Position numbers and translations under genes: made by a program. Below, piece by piece: positions 1 through 8,513 of a stretch of DNA of 64,000 bases. Under the pieces are notes generated by a model, which was not told the DNA's origin, did not search any database, and was given only the letters and a program-made list of their open reading frames with translations. This DNA is from Gammaproteobacteria bacterium (GTDB lineage: Bacteria; Pseudomonadota; Gammaproteobacteria; UBA6429; Thiohalophilaceae), in assembly GCA_029880855.1 (NCBI GenBank), contig JAOUNS010000004.1, positions 1 to 64,000 of the forward strand, read 5' to 3'. The stretch's first letter is position 1. Each line of letters starts with the position of its first letter.

Positions 1-2
1 GC

Positions 3-40
3 TGCCCGGCAGCGGTACAGGGAGGTACCGTTGCCGGGCA
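3..40. repeat. Strong hairpin, 16-bp stem
   Basis: Bases 3-18 (TGCCCGGCAGCGGTAC) pair with 25-40 around a 6-base loop, with a single G.T wobble. No T-run follows, so it is not a standard terminator. It may be a dispersed intergenic repeat unit or an RNA structure belonging to a gene to the left of the window. Confidence 0.6.
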
Positions 41-93
41 ACAAGTCGAAGTTGATGGTCACAACAGTCTTGCCTGTGGGGGAAACATTTTTG

Positions 94-118
94 GTGACTT
101 TTGATGTTCAAAAGTCAC
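94..118. repeat. Perfect 11-bp inverted repeat
   Basis: GTGACTTTTGA at 94-104 is repeated inverted as TCAAAAGTCAC at 108-118 with a 3-base spacer. It sits between two other hairpins in non-coding DNA, which suggests a composite repeat element. An operator cannot be excluded. Confidence 0.6.
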
Positions 119-360
119 TCGCTCCCGGCAGGGAGTGAAACCATGGTACCGCAAAGGTATTCGTTCAGAGCTCAAATCCGGTGCTTGGCATAGGAAATTG
201 ATTTTTATTTATTCGATGGTGTGTTTCGCCTTCCACTACGCGGCTTGGTCGAGTCATTTTCTCTTGGCCGCGCAAGAAAAGGAACCCGGCTGTTCGGCCG
301 GGACCGAACATCAATAGCAGCATCGCGCAGCGATACAAAATCAATAAAAAACAAACATCC

Positions 361-386
361 GGCGGATTACGCTGCGCTAATCCGCC
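361..386. repeat. GGCGGATTA palindromic repeat (REP-like)
   Basis: GGCGGATTA at 361-369 and TAATCCGCC at 378-386 form a perfect 9-bp stem around CGCTGCGC. This type of GGCGGATTACGC..GCTAATCCGCC unit is a familiar dispersed intergenic palindrome in gammaproteobacteria. A decayed relative, with the string CTGCGCTAATCCG, lies near 5860-5880 inside another repeat region. Confidence 0.6.
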
Positions 387-445
387 TTACAGGTCTGACA
401 GGGGATGAAATGATTGACAAATCAGAAACACAGACAAAAACAATG

Positions 446-2062
446 TCACTCAACCTTGCGTAATAACGCCTCCAGTTTCTCCCTCACATCCTCATCCACT
501 TCACACTCACTCACTGTTTTGATAACAGCAATGATATCGCCGGTAAAATGCCTGCTATCCCAGTCTTCGAGTGCCTTTACTGCGATATGCCGGTTGCGGG
601 TTACCGGGCTGTGCAAGCCGGTTTTGATGAGTTCCCATCCCTCCCCGGGACAGTTTTCCAGTCCCTGTAAGACGAAGTCCAGGCAGATGTGCCATTTATA
701 TTCCGGTCCCAGTCCGATTTCATTGGCTGCGCCACCGGCGATCTTTTGCAGTGGCAGTTGAGCTTCTGCAAGTTCGATTATTTTGGAGATATTTTCCGGG
801 ACGGCCAATTGCACCAGTTGAAACCAGCGACTGGAGTCATCCGGTTTTGCTTCCACTCTGCGCCAGTGTATGTCCCAGGTATCGATCTGTTTGACGCCGG
901 CTGCGCGATTGGCTTTATAGAAGGTCACGGGTTCATCGGATTCGAGTCCAGTGTTGATCAGTGCTTCCCATGACGGCCAGGCAATGATTTCGTGACAGGC
1001 ATGTCCGGCTTCATCGACCAGTTGTTCCGACCAACCGTATTCCTGCATGGTGTCCGGATCCAGGCTGTTCAGATAAGTCAGGATTGAGTCACCGATCAGC
1101 AGGAAGCCCAACAAGGGATGTGAGACACGCGCCCTGATGTGTCGCAACAGTGAGGTGATGGCCTCGGCAGCCTCTTCATAACTGTAGATGTCTTCTGCCG
1201 GTCCTCCTGCGAACAGCCCTTCCAGAATATCAATGGCTGAGTTGAGGGTTTCATCATCGACAAAGTTAACTTTCAACCGTTTGTTCAGCTCGCCGGTAGT
1301 GGCGGCGATATAGACCAGATATTCATCCATGATGCTGTTGCGAAAGCCTTCGTTGAAGATCCAGTCCTTAATCTTTTTCTTGTTGGTTTCAACCAGTCTT
1401 TCCACGATATGGATTCGCCCCCAGCCATCCACGCGTTGCGCCAGATCCAGTAATTCAATTTCCGGATCATCCAGCAAGTTCGTGATGGCGACCGCGCTAT
1501 AGAGGGTGAACTCTTCGTGCAAGCCCAGTGTTTTGATGATCTCCAGATTTTCAGGTTTGCCCATCAAACCCAGCAAGGCAATGGCGAATTTGACCGGTCC
1601 TCGATCAGCGGCACGACGCGCCAAAAAAACCATTTGTTTGTTGAGTTCGGGTTCGATAGGGACTTCCAGCTTGATGATCTCATCGATCACGGCGTCGATG
1701 GATGAGATGATCTCGTCTTGCTGCAAGGCCTGATACAATTCACTTAAGGCATCCTTGTCCGATTCTTCGGCGATGGCCTTGACCAAACCGGCAATGGTCG
1801 CGGCATGGTCATGATCGCCTTCCCCGGATTGATGGTGGCCGAATACGCCATCCAGCGCACCCGGTGCCCAGCGCAGCCCTTTTTCAGAGTCCAATCCTGC
1901 GGCATCAGGCAATTCACTGCCTTCTTCACGCAGCATGCCGGTTTCCGGATCGATATGGAGGGTGATATGGGTATAGATCGCCGGCCCTTTGTCCCAGGGT
2001 CGATCACCATTTGTAACCGCTTTACCGGCAAACCTGGCAAGAAGTTTTTTGATCCGCCTCAT
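446..2062 (-). CDS. Uncharacterised alpha-solenoid (HEAT-like) protein, paralog 1
   Basis: About 538 residues, cytoplasmic (no signal peptide or membrane helix), acidic and rich in short amphipathic helices, as in HEAT-type solenoids. Near the N-terminus is a signature PWDKGPAIYTHITLHIDPETG that recurs as [21 protein letters not shown] in the protein at 2639-4306. The two also share an ADRGPVKFAIALL / [13 protein letters not shown] block, a TLGLHEEF / TLGLHKGF block and an AWPSWEAL / AWPDWESL block, so they are clear paralogs. Relatives are, as I recall, sometimes labelled limonene hydroxylase; nothing here supports that. The start is uncertain: ATG at 2062 is preferred, but a TTG at 2095 is in frame and neither has a good ribosome site. 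It diverges from yaiI. Confidence 0.75.
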   Translation of the reverse strand: MRRIKKLLARFAGKAVTNGDRPWDKGPAIYTHITLHIDPETGMLREEGSELPDAAGLDSEKGLRWAPGALDGVFGHHQSGEGDHDHAATIAGLVKAIAEESDKDALSELYQALQQDEIISSIDAVIDEIIKLEVPIEPELNKQMVFLARRAADRGPVKFAIALLGLMGKPENLEIIKTLGLHEEFTLYSAVAITNLLDDPEIELLDLAQRVDGWGRIHIVERLVETNKKKIKDWIFNEGFRNSIMDEYLVYIAATTGELNKRLKVNFVDDETLNSAIDILEGLFAGGPAEDIYSYEEAAEAITSLLRHIRARVSHPLLGFLLIGDSILTYLNSLDPDTMQEYGWSEQLVDEAGHACHEIIAWPSWEALINTGLESDEPVTFYKANRAAGVKQIDTWDIHWRRVEAKPDDSSRWFQLVQLAVPENISKIIELAEAQLPLQKIAGGAANEIGLGPEYKWHICLDFVLQGLENCPGEGWELIKTGLHSPVTRNRHIAVKALEDWDSRHFTGDIIAVIKTVSECEVDEDVREKLEALLRKVE

Positions 2063-2195
2063 TCTGATTTCTGTAGTTTGACTGCCGAGCAGCAATTAGC
2101 AGAGAATCATTGTGGCAAACAACCACCTGCCGGGTAAAGCCCGGAAGACAAACCAGAGGACCGGATTGTTATATCCGTCACGGGAAACATACATA

Positions 2196-2642
2196 ATGCA
2201 TATCTGGATCGACGCCGATGCCTGTCCCAAAGTTGTCAAGGAGATATTATTCCGGGCGGCGGAACGGACCCAAACCCCATTGACGCTGGTGGCCAACCAG
2301 TATTTACGTCCCCCGCCTTCACCATTCATTACTTCCCTGCAGGTACCCGCCGGTTTTGATGTGGCGGACAACGAAATCGTCAAGCGCTGTGAACCCGGCG
2401 ACCTGGTAATCACGGCCGACATTCCCCTGGCGGCGGAAATCATCGCCAAAGGCGGCCATGCCCTGAATCCACGTGGAGAGTTTTACACCAGGGAAAATAT
2501 TCGCGAGCGGCTCAATATGCGCGACTTTATGGACACCCTGCGCGCCAGTGGTGTCGACACCGGCGGTCCACCGCCGTTAAACCAGACAGATCGGCGTAAT
2601 TTTGCCAATCAACTGGATCGGTTTCTGACGCAGCATCGCTAG
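2196..2642 (+). CDS. yaiI: YaiI/YqxD family (DUF188) protein
   Basis: 148 residues. The ATG at 2196 gives the family's standard N-terminus [11 protein letters not shown]; upstream in-frame codons give unconserved sequence. The family has a PIN-like nuclease fold, and the DADACP motif at residues 6-11, ITADIPLA near 72, and the C-terminal [19 protein letters not shown] are all diagnostic. The biochemical role is not established. It sits between two paralogous solenoid genes and its stop overlaps the 3' end of the convergent gene at 2639 by 4 bp. Confidence 0.9.
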   Translation: MHIWIDADACPKVVKEILFRAAERTQTPLTLVANQYLRPPPSPFITSLQVPAGFDVADNEIVKRCEPGDLVITADIPLAAEIIAKGGHALNPRGEFYTRENIRERLNMRDFMDTLRASGVDTGGPPPLNQTDRRNFANQLDRFLTQHR

Positions 2643-4306
2643 TCGCGCCATTTTGGGAACCTGTCCAACAGGGACTGAATTGTTTCTTCAACAGCGCTGT
2701 CCGTTTCTGAACTCTGCACCGCTTTCAGCAGGTGTAACAGCGACCTGTCAAACAAATCAGCCGACCACAACTCCAATACAGTCAGCGCCAAAAGCCGGCT
2801 CTCTGCCGCACGGCTTTGTAACGCGACCTCAATCAATCTGCGCCCCTTGCCTGGATAAATTTTCAGGTAAGACAACACCAGATTGATAATCATAAATGGC
2901 TCATTCTTTTCGCTGTAATCTACTCCTTCCACAGGCGGCCCTTCTGTAACATAGTTCCAAGGCATGGACACCGCTGCCATGTTAGCGACCGCTTCAATAT
3001 TGTTTTGATCAACCAGCTTAAACAGGTTATGCCAGTTTTCGAGATTTAAAGGTTGCCGGCTGATAACTCCCCACAGCACATCCCAGTTTACATCGTAATA
3101 TATTTTCCAAACGGCCTGAGCATGCCGAAAAACAGTCATGTCGGAGGAAGCCAGTCCCTGTCGCATCAGACTCTCCCAATCAGGCCAGGCGATGATTGCC
3201 TCGCACAACCGGTAAATTGGCGGTGACAAGGCGGAATCCCAGGCAATCCCGGAATACCCGCTTTCAGTTTCGCAATGTACAAAATTGTTTATGGTCCGGG
3301 CAACCAACAGGTAAACCAGTTGTGGTGATGCCTTGTTGTGCAGGATATGCTGCAACAGAAGCTGGAAAACCTCCGCGGCATCATGATACTCATCGACTTT
3401 ATTATAGTCATCAAGCATGATATAGATAATGTCGGCTGCATAAAACAGGGTGCGCTCATCCACTTTGTTGTTTAACAGCCTGTTTTTCAGTTCCCCGTAT
3501 GTTGCTGCCAGGTATCCCAGACTGTTATAACTTCCGTCATGTTGGTATCCACCATAAAACAGCCAGTCACTGTCTGCGCTGTTATCAGAAGCACCCAGCA
3601 AGGGACCGATATTGTTTTTTGTACTCTCATAAGCATGTTTGAATATATACCAGAACTCTGCATTAAAATCCGACTTGCTGTTGTGTATAGCCACGGCACA
3701 GTCGATCGCAAATCCTTTATGCAGGCCCAGGGTCCGCACTATCTCGCGCACCTCTACATCGTGAACGAGCTCATCCAGGAATATCAAGGCAAACATAATC
3801 GGTCCCCGATCCGGCCCCTCTCGAAGCAGAAACCGCAGGAAATACACCAGCCAGGAATCAATCCTGATATTTTTCTCTGTGAGTTTTTTTCGTAATGCTA
3901 TCGTATAGCTCGGAACAGTGCCTGACAGAACCAGATCATACAGTTCAAGTTGTGATTTCAGGTCGTTATGGTATGCAATGGACTGCATTAACAAGGCGAC
4001 CCTGTCTAATAAATACTCCGCTTCATCGCCAAAAGAATAATTGTATTTTTCATTTGCACATATTTCTAAATAATTCCCCTGATCCGGCAACACCCTGCCC
4101 GACAGTGCGACCATACCGGTAACGGGATCAATATGATCTTTGATATAAGGGTAAAGAGGTATGCCTTTGTTCCATGGCAGAACATCATCCCAGCACATCT
4201 CTGCCAGATATTGCTCAAAGGGTGGTAGCTGTTGTGTAATCATACGCAAACGTGCCGACGAAAATAGAGATTGCCCGGAAACTCTACACCATTCCTGCCA
4301 CCACAT
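2639..4306 (-). CDS. Uncharacterised alpha-solenoid (HEAT-like) protein, paralog 2
   Basis: Up to 555 residues; an internal ATG at 4243 ([13 protein letters not shown]) may be the true start because paralog 1 aligns only from about there. It shares the PWNKGxxxYxxxxxHIDPxTG signature and several later blocks with the protein at 446-2062, but has diverged strongly and carries more aromatic residues. It is cytoplasmic by composition. The function is unknown. The amtB terminator lies directly upstream, so this gene has its own promoter in the short gap at 4244-4330 and is not co-transcribed with amtB. Confidence 0.75.
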   Translation of the reverse strand: MWWQEWCRVSGQSLFSSARLRMITQQLPPFEQYLAEMCWDDVLPWNKGIPLYPYIKDHIDPVTGMVALSGRVLPDQGNYLEICANEKYNYSFGDEAEYLLDRVALLMQSIAYHNDLKSQLELYDLVLSGTVPSYTIALRKKLTEKNIRIDSWLVYFLRFLLREGPDRGPIMFALIFLDELVHDVEVREIVRTLGLHKGFAIDCAVAIHNSKSDFNAEFWYIFKHAYESTKNNIGPLLGASDNSADSDWLFYGGYQHDGSYNSLGYLAATYGELKNRLLNNKVDERTLFYAADIIYIMLDDYNKVDEYHDAAEVFQLLLQHILHNKASPQLVYLLVARTINNFVHCETESGYSGIAWDSALSPPIYRLCEAIIAWPDWESLMRQGLASSDMTVFRHAQAVWKIYYDVNWDVLWGVISRQPLNLENWHNLFKLVDQNNIEAVANMAAVSMPWNYVTEGPPVEGVDYSEKNEPFMIINLVLSYLKIYPGKGRRLIEVALQSRAAESRLLALTVLELWSADLFDRSLLHLLKAVQSSETDSAVEETIQSLLDRFPKWRD

Positions 4307-4330
4307 GAAATGCTTGTATACAAAATAAAA

Positions 4331-4352
4331 AAAGCGGTCATACGACCGCTTT
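4331..4352 (-). terminator. Rho-independent terminator of amtB
   Basis: AAAGCGGTC (4331-4339) pairs with GACCGCTTT (4344-4352) around a 4-base loop. Read on the minus strand the stem is followed by a run of T residues (bases 4321-4330 complement to TTTTATTTTG), which is the classical arrangement for a transcript ending just after amtB. The plus strand also has a short T-run, so weak bidirectional activity is possible. Confidence 0.85.
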
Positions 4353-4380
4353 TATGCAGAACCTGAGTAAATGTAACAGC

Positions 4381-5574
4381 CTAGTCGATCACTGACTCGG
4401 ATTCGATCTTGTGAATACTCAGGTCAGCGCCCTGATACTCTTCTTCCTGGTCGAGACGAATAGCCATAACCGCCTTCAGCCCGCCATACACGGCAAAACC
4501 ACCCGCCAAAGCAATGCTGATACCCATTAAGGTTCCGGCCAGTTGGGCCATGAAGGTGACGCCACCCAGCCCCCCCAGAGCGGTGGAGCCGAAGATACCG
4601 GCGGCGATACCACCCCAGGCGCCACACAGGCCGTGCAGAGGCCAGACACCGAGCACATCATCGATCTTCCATTTGTTCTGGCACAGGGTGAAGGTCCAGA
4701 CAAACAGGCCGCCGGCCACGGCACCGGTAATCAGCGCACCAATCGGGTGCATCAAGTCGGAACCGGCACAGACCGCCACCAGACCGGCCAGAGGACCGTT
4801 GTGGACGAAACCAGGGTCATTCTTGCCGGTTACCAGGGCGGCCAGGACACCGCCCACCATGGCCATCAACGAGTTCACCGCCACCAGACCACTGATATCG
4901 CCCACCTTCTGGGCAGACATTACGTTAAAGCCGAACCAGCCAACGGTCAGGATCCACGCACCAAGGGCAAGGAAGGGGATGCTGGAGGGGGGATGGGCCG
5001 AGATTTTGCCGTCTTTGGTATAACGGCCATAGCGCGCACCCAGCATGACCACGGCCCCCAGAGCCAGCCAGCCGCCCATGGCATGCACCACCACCGAACC
5101 GGCGAAGTCATGGAACTTGGCGCCAAATATCGCCTTGATCCAGTTTTGCACCCCATAGTTCTCCGCCCAGATCAAACCTTCATAGAAGGGATAAATCAGC
5201 GCCACGATGACAAAGGTCGCCGCCAGTTGTGGGTTGAATTTGGCGCGTTCAGCGATACCACCGGAGATAATCGCCGGTATAGCGGCCGCAAAGGTAAGCA
5301 GGAAGAAGAACTTCACCAACCCGTAACCGCTTTCCGCTGTTAACGCCTTGGCGCCGGACAGGAAATCAATCCCGTAGGCCACCGAGTAACCGATAAAAAA
5401 GTAGGCAATGGTGGAAACGGCGAAATCGACCATGATCTTCACCAACGCGTTGACCTGATTCTTTTTACGTACCGTACCCACTTCCAGAAAGGCAAAGCCT
5501 GCATGCATGGCCAGCACCATAATGGCGCCGAGCAGGATAAACAAAACGTCTGTAGATGTTTTAAAAGCTTCCAT
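4381..5574 (-). CDS. amtB: Ammonium channel/transporter AmtB
   Basis: 397 residues with about 11 hydrophobic segments, matching the Amt/MEP/Rh family, which conducts ammonium across the inner membrane. Conserved family residues are visible: D156 and H164 in the DFAGSVVVHAMGG block, and H314 in WPLHGLCGAWGG, so the twin-histidine pore is intact. There is no cleavable signal peptide; the first helix starts about residue 8, as in Amt proteins that keep their N-terminus. A GGGGA ribosome site lies 6 bases before the ATG. Unusually, no glnK/glnB PII gene is adjacent in the window, although amtB is commonly paired with one. Transcription is likely nitrogen-controlled from the sigma-54 promoter and NtrC-like sites just upstream. 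Confidence 0.95.
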   Translation of the reverse strand: MEAFKTSTDVLFILLGAIMVLAMHAGFAFLEVGTVRKKNQVNALVKIMVDFAVSTIAYFFIGYSVAYGIDFLSGAKALTAESGYGLVKFFFLLTFAAAIPAIISGGIAERAKFNPQLAATFVIVALIYPFYEGLIWAENYGVQNWIKAIFGAKFHDFAGSVVVHAMGGWLALGAVVMLGARYGRYTKDGKISAHPPSSIPFLALGAWILTVGWFGFNVMSAQKVGDISGLVAVNSLMAMVGGVLAALVTGKNDPGFVHNGPLAGLVAVCAGSDLMHPIGALITGAVAGGLFVWTFTLCQNKWKIDDVLGVWPLHGLCGAWGGIAAGIFGSTALGGLGGVTFMAQLAGTLMGISIALAGGFAVYGGLKAVMAIRLDQEEEYQGADLSIHKIESESVID

Positions 5575-5607
5575 TGTTTTCCCCGTGCTTCAAAGTTGTG
5601 CGTACAG

Positions 5608-5623
5608 AGCAAGAAGCGCACCA
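5608..5623 (-). promoter_or_regulatory. Sigma-54 promoter for amtB
   Basis: The minus strand reads TGGTGCGCTTCTTGCT, a close match to the -24/-12 consensus TGGCACG-N4-TTGCW with the invariant GG and GC at the correct 10-base spacing. The predicted start point is near 5597, leaving a 5' leader of about 20-25 bases before the amtB ATG at 5574. Confidence 0.75.
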
Positions 5624-5664
5624 CATTTAACATTTGTATAAAGTTCAGGAAGTTATGTGAATTA

Positions 5665-5734
5665 TGCACAAAAAACGCGCAACAAAGCGCACCACGGAAG
5701 TGCAATAGGCGCAGCGTGGCACTGTTATTGTGCA
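5665..5734. promoter_or_regulatory. Cluster of three NtrC-like enhancer sites
   Basis: NtrC binds dyads of the form TGCAC-N7-GTGCA. Three 17-bp relatives lie upstream of the sigma-54 promoter: 5665-5681 (TGCAC-N7-GCGCA), 5688-5704 (CGCAC-N7-GTGCA) and 5718-5734 (GGCAC-N7-GTGCA). Each has at most one mismatch in its ten half-site bases. Their centres are about 50-105 bases upstream of the -24 element, a usual distance for sigma-54 enhancers. Confidence 0.65.
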
Positions 5735-5749
5735 AAAAAAGAAATCTTT

Positions 5750-5973
5750 AACGCAAAGACGCGAAATCGCAAAGAAGGTTTATTCATTTAGCAGGGTGGG
5801 TCAGCAACATCACCTGCCGAATGGAGATATTCGTCAACAACAGGATATGCGTCAGTTTACACTGCGCTAATCCGACCTGCAGTAAACGTTGTTCTATCCC
5901 GGTACTCTAACCACTCCCTGAGAGAGAGGATTATTCATCTTTGCGTTCTCAGCGTCTTAGCGACTTTGCGTTA
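5750..5973. repeat. Inverted AACGCAAAG repeat arms enclosing about 160 bp
   Basis: The arm at 5750-5778 (AACGCAAAGACGCGAAATCG...) is matched, inverted, by the arm at 5938-5973, whose complement starts TAACGCAAAGTCGCTAAGACG. The enclosed 160 bp have no gene and contain a decayed CTGCGCTAATCCG palindrome. The right arm runs into the mazG stop codon (5971-5973), so the element appears to have supplied the end of that gene. It resembles non-autonomous dispersed elements (MITE-like); no transposase is present. Confidence 0.5.
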
Positions 5974-6771
5974 TGTTGCTTTCTCTGCGTCTTTCACCGC
6001 TTGCCATGAAGCTTCCATGGTATCGGTATCGGCTTGATTAACATCTGTGCCCTGCTGCTGCAGGTGTTGTTCCATGCAGCGAAAGCGTTGTTCAAATTTA
6101 CGATTGCTTTGGCGCAGGGTGGTTTCACTCTCAACGCCGGCGTGGCGGGCGAGGTTGACACAGGTAAAGAGCAGGTCGCCCAGCTCTTCCTGGCGCAGTA
6201 CGGGATCACGCCAGGCCTGTTTGAGTTCGTCGATCTCTTCATGCAGTTTGTCGAACACGCCCTGTTCATCAGGCCAGTCAAAGCCGACACGGGCGGCGCG
6301 TTTCTGCAGTTTTTCCGCGACAGTCATGGCCGGCAAAGTATGGGCGATGCCGTCCAGTGCGCTGTGCGGTTGCGCGTCATGGTCGGCCTTTTGTTTGCGT
6401 TCTTCGGCCTTGATAGCTTCCCAATGTTTGGTCTGGCTTGCGGCATCCTTGACGGTGACTTCACCAAACACATGGGGATGACGGCGCTCCAGCTTGTCGC
6501 AGACAGCCGTGACAATATCGTCGAAGGTGTAGCGGTTTTCCTCTTTGGCCAGTTGTGCATAGAACACCACCTGGAATAACAGATCCCCCAGTTCGCTTTT
6601 CAGTTCATCGTAATCGTTCCGTTCGATGGCATCGGCCACTTCGTAGGCCTCTTCAATAGTATGCGGAACGATGGTCCGGTATGTTTGCTCCAGATCCCAG
6701 GGGCAACCGCCGGCAGGGTTGCGCAGGGCGGCCATGATATCCAGCAGGCGTTGTATACTGTTTTGTGCCAT
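5971..6771 (-). CDS. mazG: Nucleoside triphosphate pyrophosphohydrolase MazG
   Basis: 266 residues, the normal length for two-domain MazG, which hydrolyses (d)NTPs to NMP and pyrophosphate as a housecleaning enzyme in the cytoplasm. The N-terminal MazG domain carries the metal-binding pattern TIEEAYEVADAI with a downstream ELGDLLFQVVFYAQL, and GGCPWDLEQTY is the typical start. The second domain repeats the theme (KLHEEIDELKQAW ... EELGDLLFTCVNLARH). It is divergent from trmH with a 63-bp gap. Its last codon lies within an intergenic repeat arm. Confidence 0.95.
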   Translation of the reverse strand: MAQNSIQRLLDIMAALRNPAGGCPWDLEQTYRTIVPHTIEEAYEVADAIERNDYDELKSELGDLLFQVVFYAQLAKEENRYTFDDIVTAVCDKLERRHPHVFGEVTVKDAASQTKHWEAIKAEERKQKADHDAQPHSALDGIAHTLPAMTVAEKLQKRAARVGFDWPDEQGVFDKLHEEIDELKQAWRDPVLRQEELGDLLFTCVNLARHAGVESETTLRQSNRKFEQRFRCMEQHLQQQGTDVNQADTDTMEASWQAVKDAEKAT

Positions 6772-6791
6772 TCACTGCCTCTTTCGGTGAA

Positions 6792-6809
6792 CTGCCGTAT
6801 AATCGGCAG
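6792..6809 (+). promoter_or_regulatory. Possible trmH -10 element inside a hairpin
   Basis: A perfect TATAAT at 6798-6803 is flanked by CTGCCG and CGGCAG, which form a 6-bp inverted repeat. It lies 32 bases before the trmH ATG in the short gap divergent from mazG. No good -35 box is visible, so the call is tentative. Confidence 0.35.
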
Positions 6810-6834
6810 GTATGAATATTGTAACCGCTGCGCC

Positions 6835-7515
6835 ATGACACCGGAACGCTATCAACGCCTGCAACAGATCCTCACCCGGCGTCAGCCGGACCTGACGGTA
6901 TTGATGGACAATGTGCACAAATCCCACAATCTGTCGGCGATCCTGCGCAGTTGTGACGCCACCGGTGTCTATCGCGCCCATGCGGTGTATGACCGCACGA
7001 CAATTCGGCCCAAGAAAGGGATCGCCTCCGGCGGTGGCAAATGGGTAAAACTGCAAACCCATCCCACCATCGGGCAGGCGCTGGACCATCTCCGGCAACA
7101 AAATATGCAATTGGTGGCAGCCGATGTCTCGGCTCAGGCGGTGGATTTTCGTGAGGTGGATTATACACTGCCGACCGCTGTCATTCTGGGTGCCGAGAAG
7201 AGTGGTCCCGATGCCGCCGTGTTTGAACAGGCCGACAAGGTGATTACCATCCCGCTCTCGGGCATGGTGGATTCGCTGAATGTGTCGGTGGCGGCTGCAC
7301 TGATTTTGTTTGAGGCACAACGCCGGCGCCAGGCGGCCGGGCTCTATGTGACCTCACGACTGCCGGCAGAAGAATATGCGACAACCCTGTTTGAGTGGCT
7401 GCACCCGAAGCTGGCGCGCTTTTACCGGGCCAAACGACTGCCCTATCCGCCGTTACGCGAGGATGGTGAAGTGATAGAGGCGGATGAGCATATCCTGGCC
7501 CGGATGGGCAAGTGA
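6835..7515 (+). CDS. trmH: tRNA (guanosine(18)-2'-O)-methyltransferase TrmH
   Basis: 226 residues, close to E. coli TrmH. It would methylate the ribose of G18 in tRNA, using S-adenosylmethionine. The chosen ATG (6835) gives MTPERYQRLQQILTRRQPDL, which aligns with the E. coli N-terminus; longer forms overlap mazG. SPOUT-fold motifs are present: DNVHKSHNLSAILRSCDATG, AVILGAEKSGPDA and the cofactor-binding-knot block IPLSGMVDSLNVSVAAALILFEAQ. It converges on the HDOD gene with a 22-bp gap. Confidence 0.93.
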   Translation: MTPERYQRLQQILTRRQPDLTVLMDNVHKSHNLSAILRSCDATGVYRAHAVYDRTTIRPKKGIASGGGKWVKLQTHPTIGQALDHLRQQNMQLVAADVSAQAVDFREVDYTLPTAVILGAEKSGPDAAVFEQADKVITIPLSGMVDSLNVSVAAALILFEAQRRRQAAGLYVTSRLPAEEYATTLFEWLHPKLARFYRAKRLPYPPLREDGEVIEADEHILARMGK

Positions 7516-7537
7516 TTGCCTGCCGGCGTTGTTGACG

Positions 7538-8395
7538 TTACATGGGTTTGTAAGACTGCGGTAACACCGCATCCAGGGCTTCAGAGAACAACACACCGGC
7601 CATGGAGTAGATGGACTCCAGATCGGATTCCTGCAAGCCGGTTGTGCGCCAGACATATTCATCGAATGGCGGGACAACAGCATCACCTTCCACACCCAGT
7701 TCCGCCTTGATGGTCATGATATTGGCGATGTTCACGATGCAGGTTTCGATCTCGGACTTCATGGCATCTTTTGGCCGATGGTGATACTTCACTGCGGTAT
7801 ACAGTGATTCAGGCATGTTCCATTCCTTGAGCAGTTCGCCCCCTACTTCGGCATGATCAAAACCGAGGACTTTCAGTTCAATCTCGTAGTCGGGCTTCTT
7901 TTTCTGTTTGATTTGCTCGGAAACGGTTTTGGCATCCTTGGGCAGTTTGTTGCTGATCACCAGTTTGCCGATATCATGTAACAGACCGGCAACGAAGAGT
8001 CGTTCGCTGTGCAACACATTGCATTGTTGCGCCACCAGTTGCGCCACCACACCGCAATAGACACTGTGGCGCCAGAAGTTAACCATATTCAGAATATCGT
8101 TGGGTAATTTGGCGAAGGATTCAACCGCAGAAGCCGCCAGCACCAGACCGCGCAGTTCGCGCAAACCGATCACTGTAACCGCACGGGAGACGGTTTCAAT
8201 ACGGGACTGATAACCATAAAAAGCGCTGTTGACGATCTTCAACAAGCGTGCAGTGAGACCGGTATCCTGGGCGATGACTTTACCAATATCAGTCGCGTTA
8301 TAGCCGGGATCATCCAGCATCTCGTTCACGCGGATACAGACTTCGGGTAATGAAACCAGGCGAACGACGCCTGAGACGAGTTCCTGTGGGGTCAA
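7538..8395 (-). CDS. HDOD domain protein
   Basis: 285 residues, nearly all of it an HDOD domain. HDOD proteins are related to HD-GYP phosphodiesterases but usually lack catalysis and act in signalling, often with two-component or c-di-GMP systems. Visible motifs are PEVCIRVNEMLDDP near residue 17, QDTGLTARLLKIVNSAFYG at 44-62 and GLLHDIGKLVIS near 138. The HD pair of LLHDIGK is retained. It is cytoplasmic, with no attached output domain. No signalling partner is adjacent; the response regulator at 9728 is the nearest candidate. Confidence 0.85.
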   Translation of the reverse strand: MTPQELVSGVVRLVSLPEVCIRVNEMLDDPGYNATDIGKVIAQDTGLTARLLKIVNSAFYGYQSRIETVSRAVTVIGLRELRGLVLAASAVESFAKLPNDILNMVNFWRHSVYCGVVAQLVAQQCNVLHSERLFVAGLLHDIGKLVISNKLPKDAKTVSEQIKQKKKPDYEIELKVLGFDHAEVGGELLKEWNMPESLYTAVKYHHRPKDAMKSEIETCIVNIANIMTIKAELGVEGDAVVPPFDEYVWRTTGLQESDLESIYSMAGVLFSEALDAVLPQSYKPM

Positions 8396-8513
8396 GGCCT
8401 TACTCCAAATATTATTGTTTGTTAAGGATTAATAGCGACTGCGGGGATGGGTCGCTTTAGGCGTAGATGTGGATTCGTCAGGAAATTTGCGCCGAATTAT
8501 ACTGTGTCTAAGG

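Larger units (their letters stand above)
1..445. other. Non-coding stretch with palindromic repeats
   Basis: No convincing gene lies here. The sequence is a string of inverted repeats followed by AT-rich, low-complexity DNA. The reading frame open from base 1 to a TGA at 136-138 and the small frame at 135-317 both run through the hairpins and have no recognisable domain or ribosome site, so I do not call them. The stretch ends just before the stop codon of the minus-strand gene that follows, so it may include that gene's 3' untranslated region. Confidence 0.6.

Noticed and set aside
1-317. Open frames across the repeat region at the left edge, 1-138 and 135-317
   Set aside because: They run through inverted repeats, have no ribosome site and no recognisable domain, and look like repeat-derived sequence.
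4543-5343. Long plus-strand frame opposite amtB
   Set aside because: Rich in His/Gln/Arg with no domain; the minus strand is clearly AmtB.
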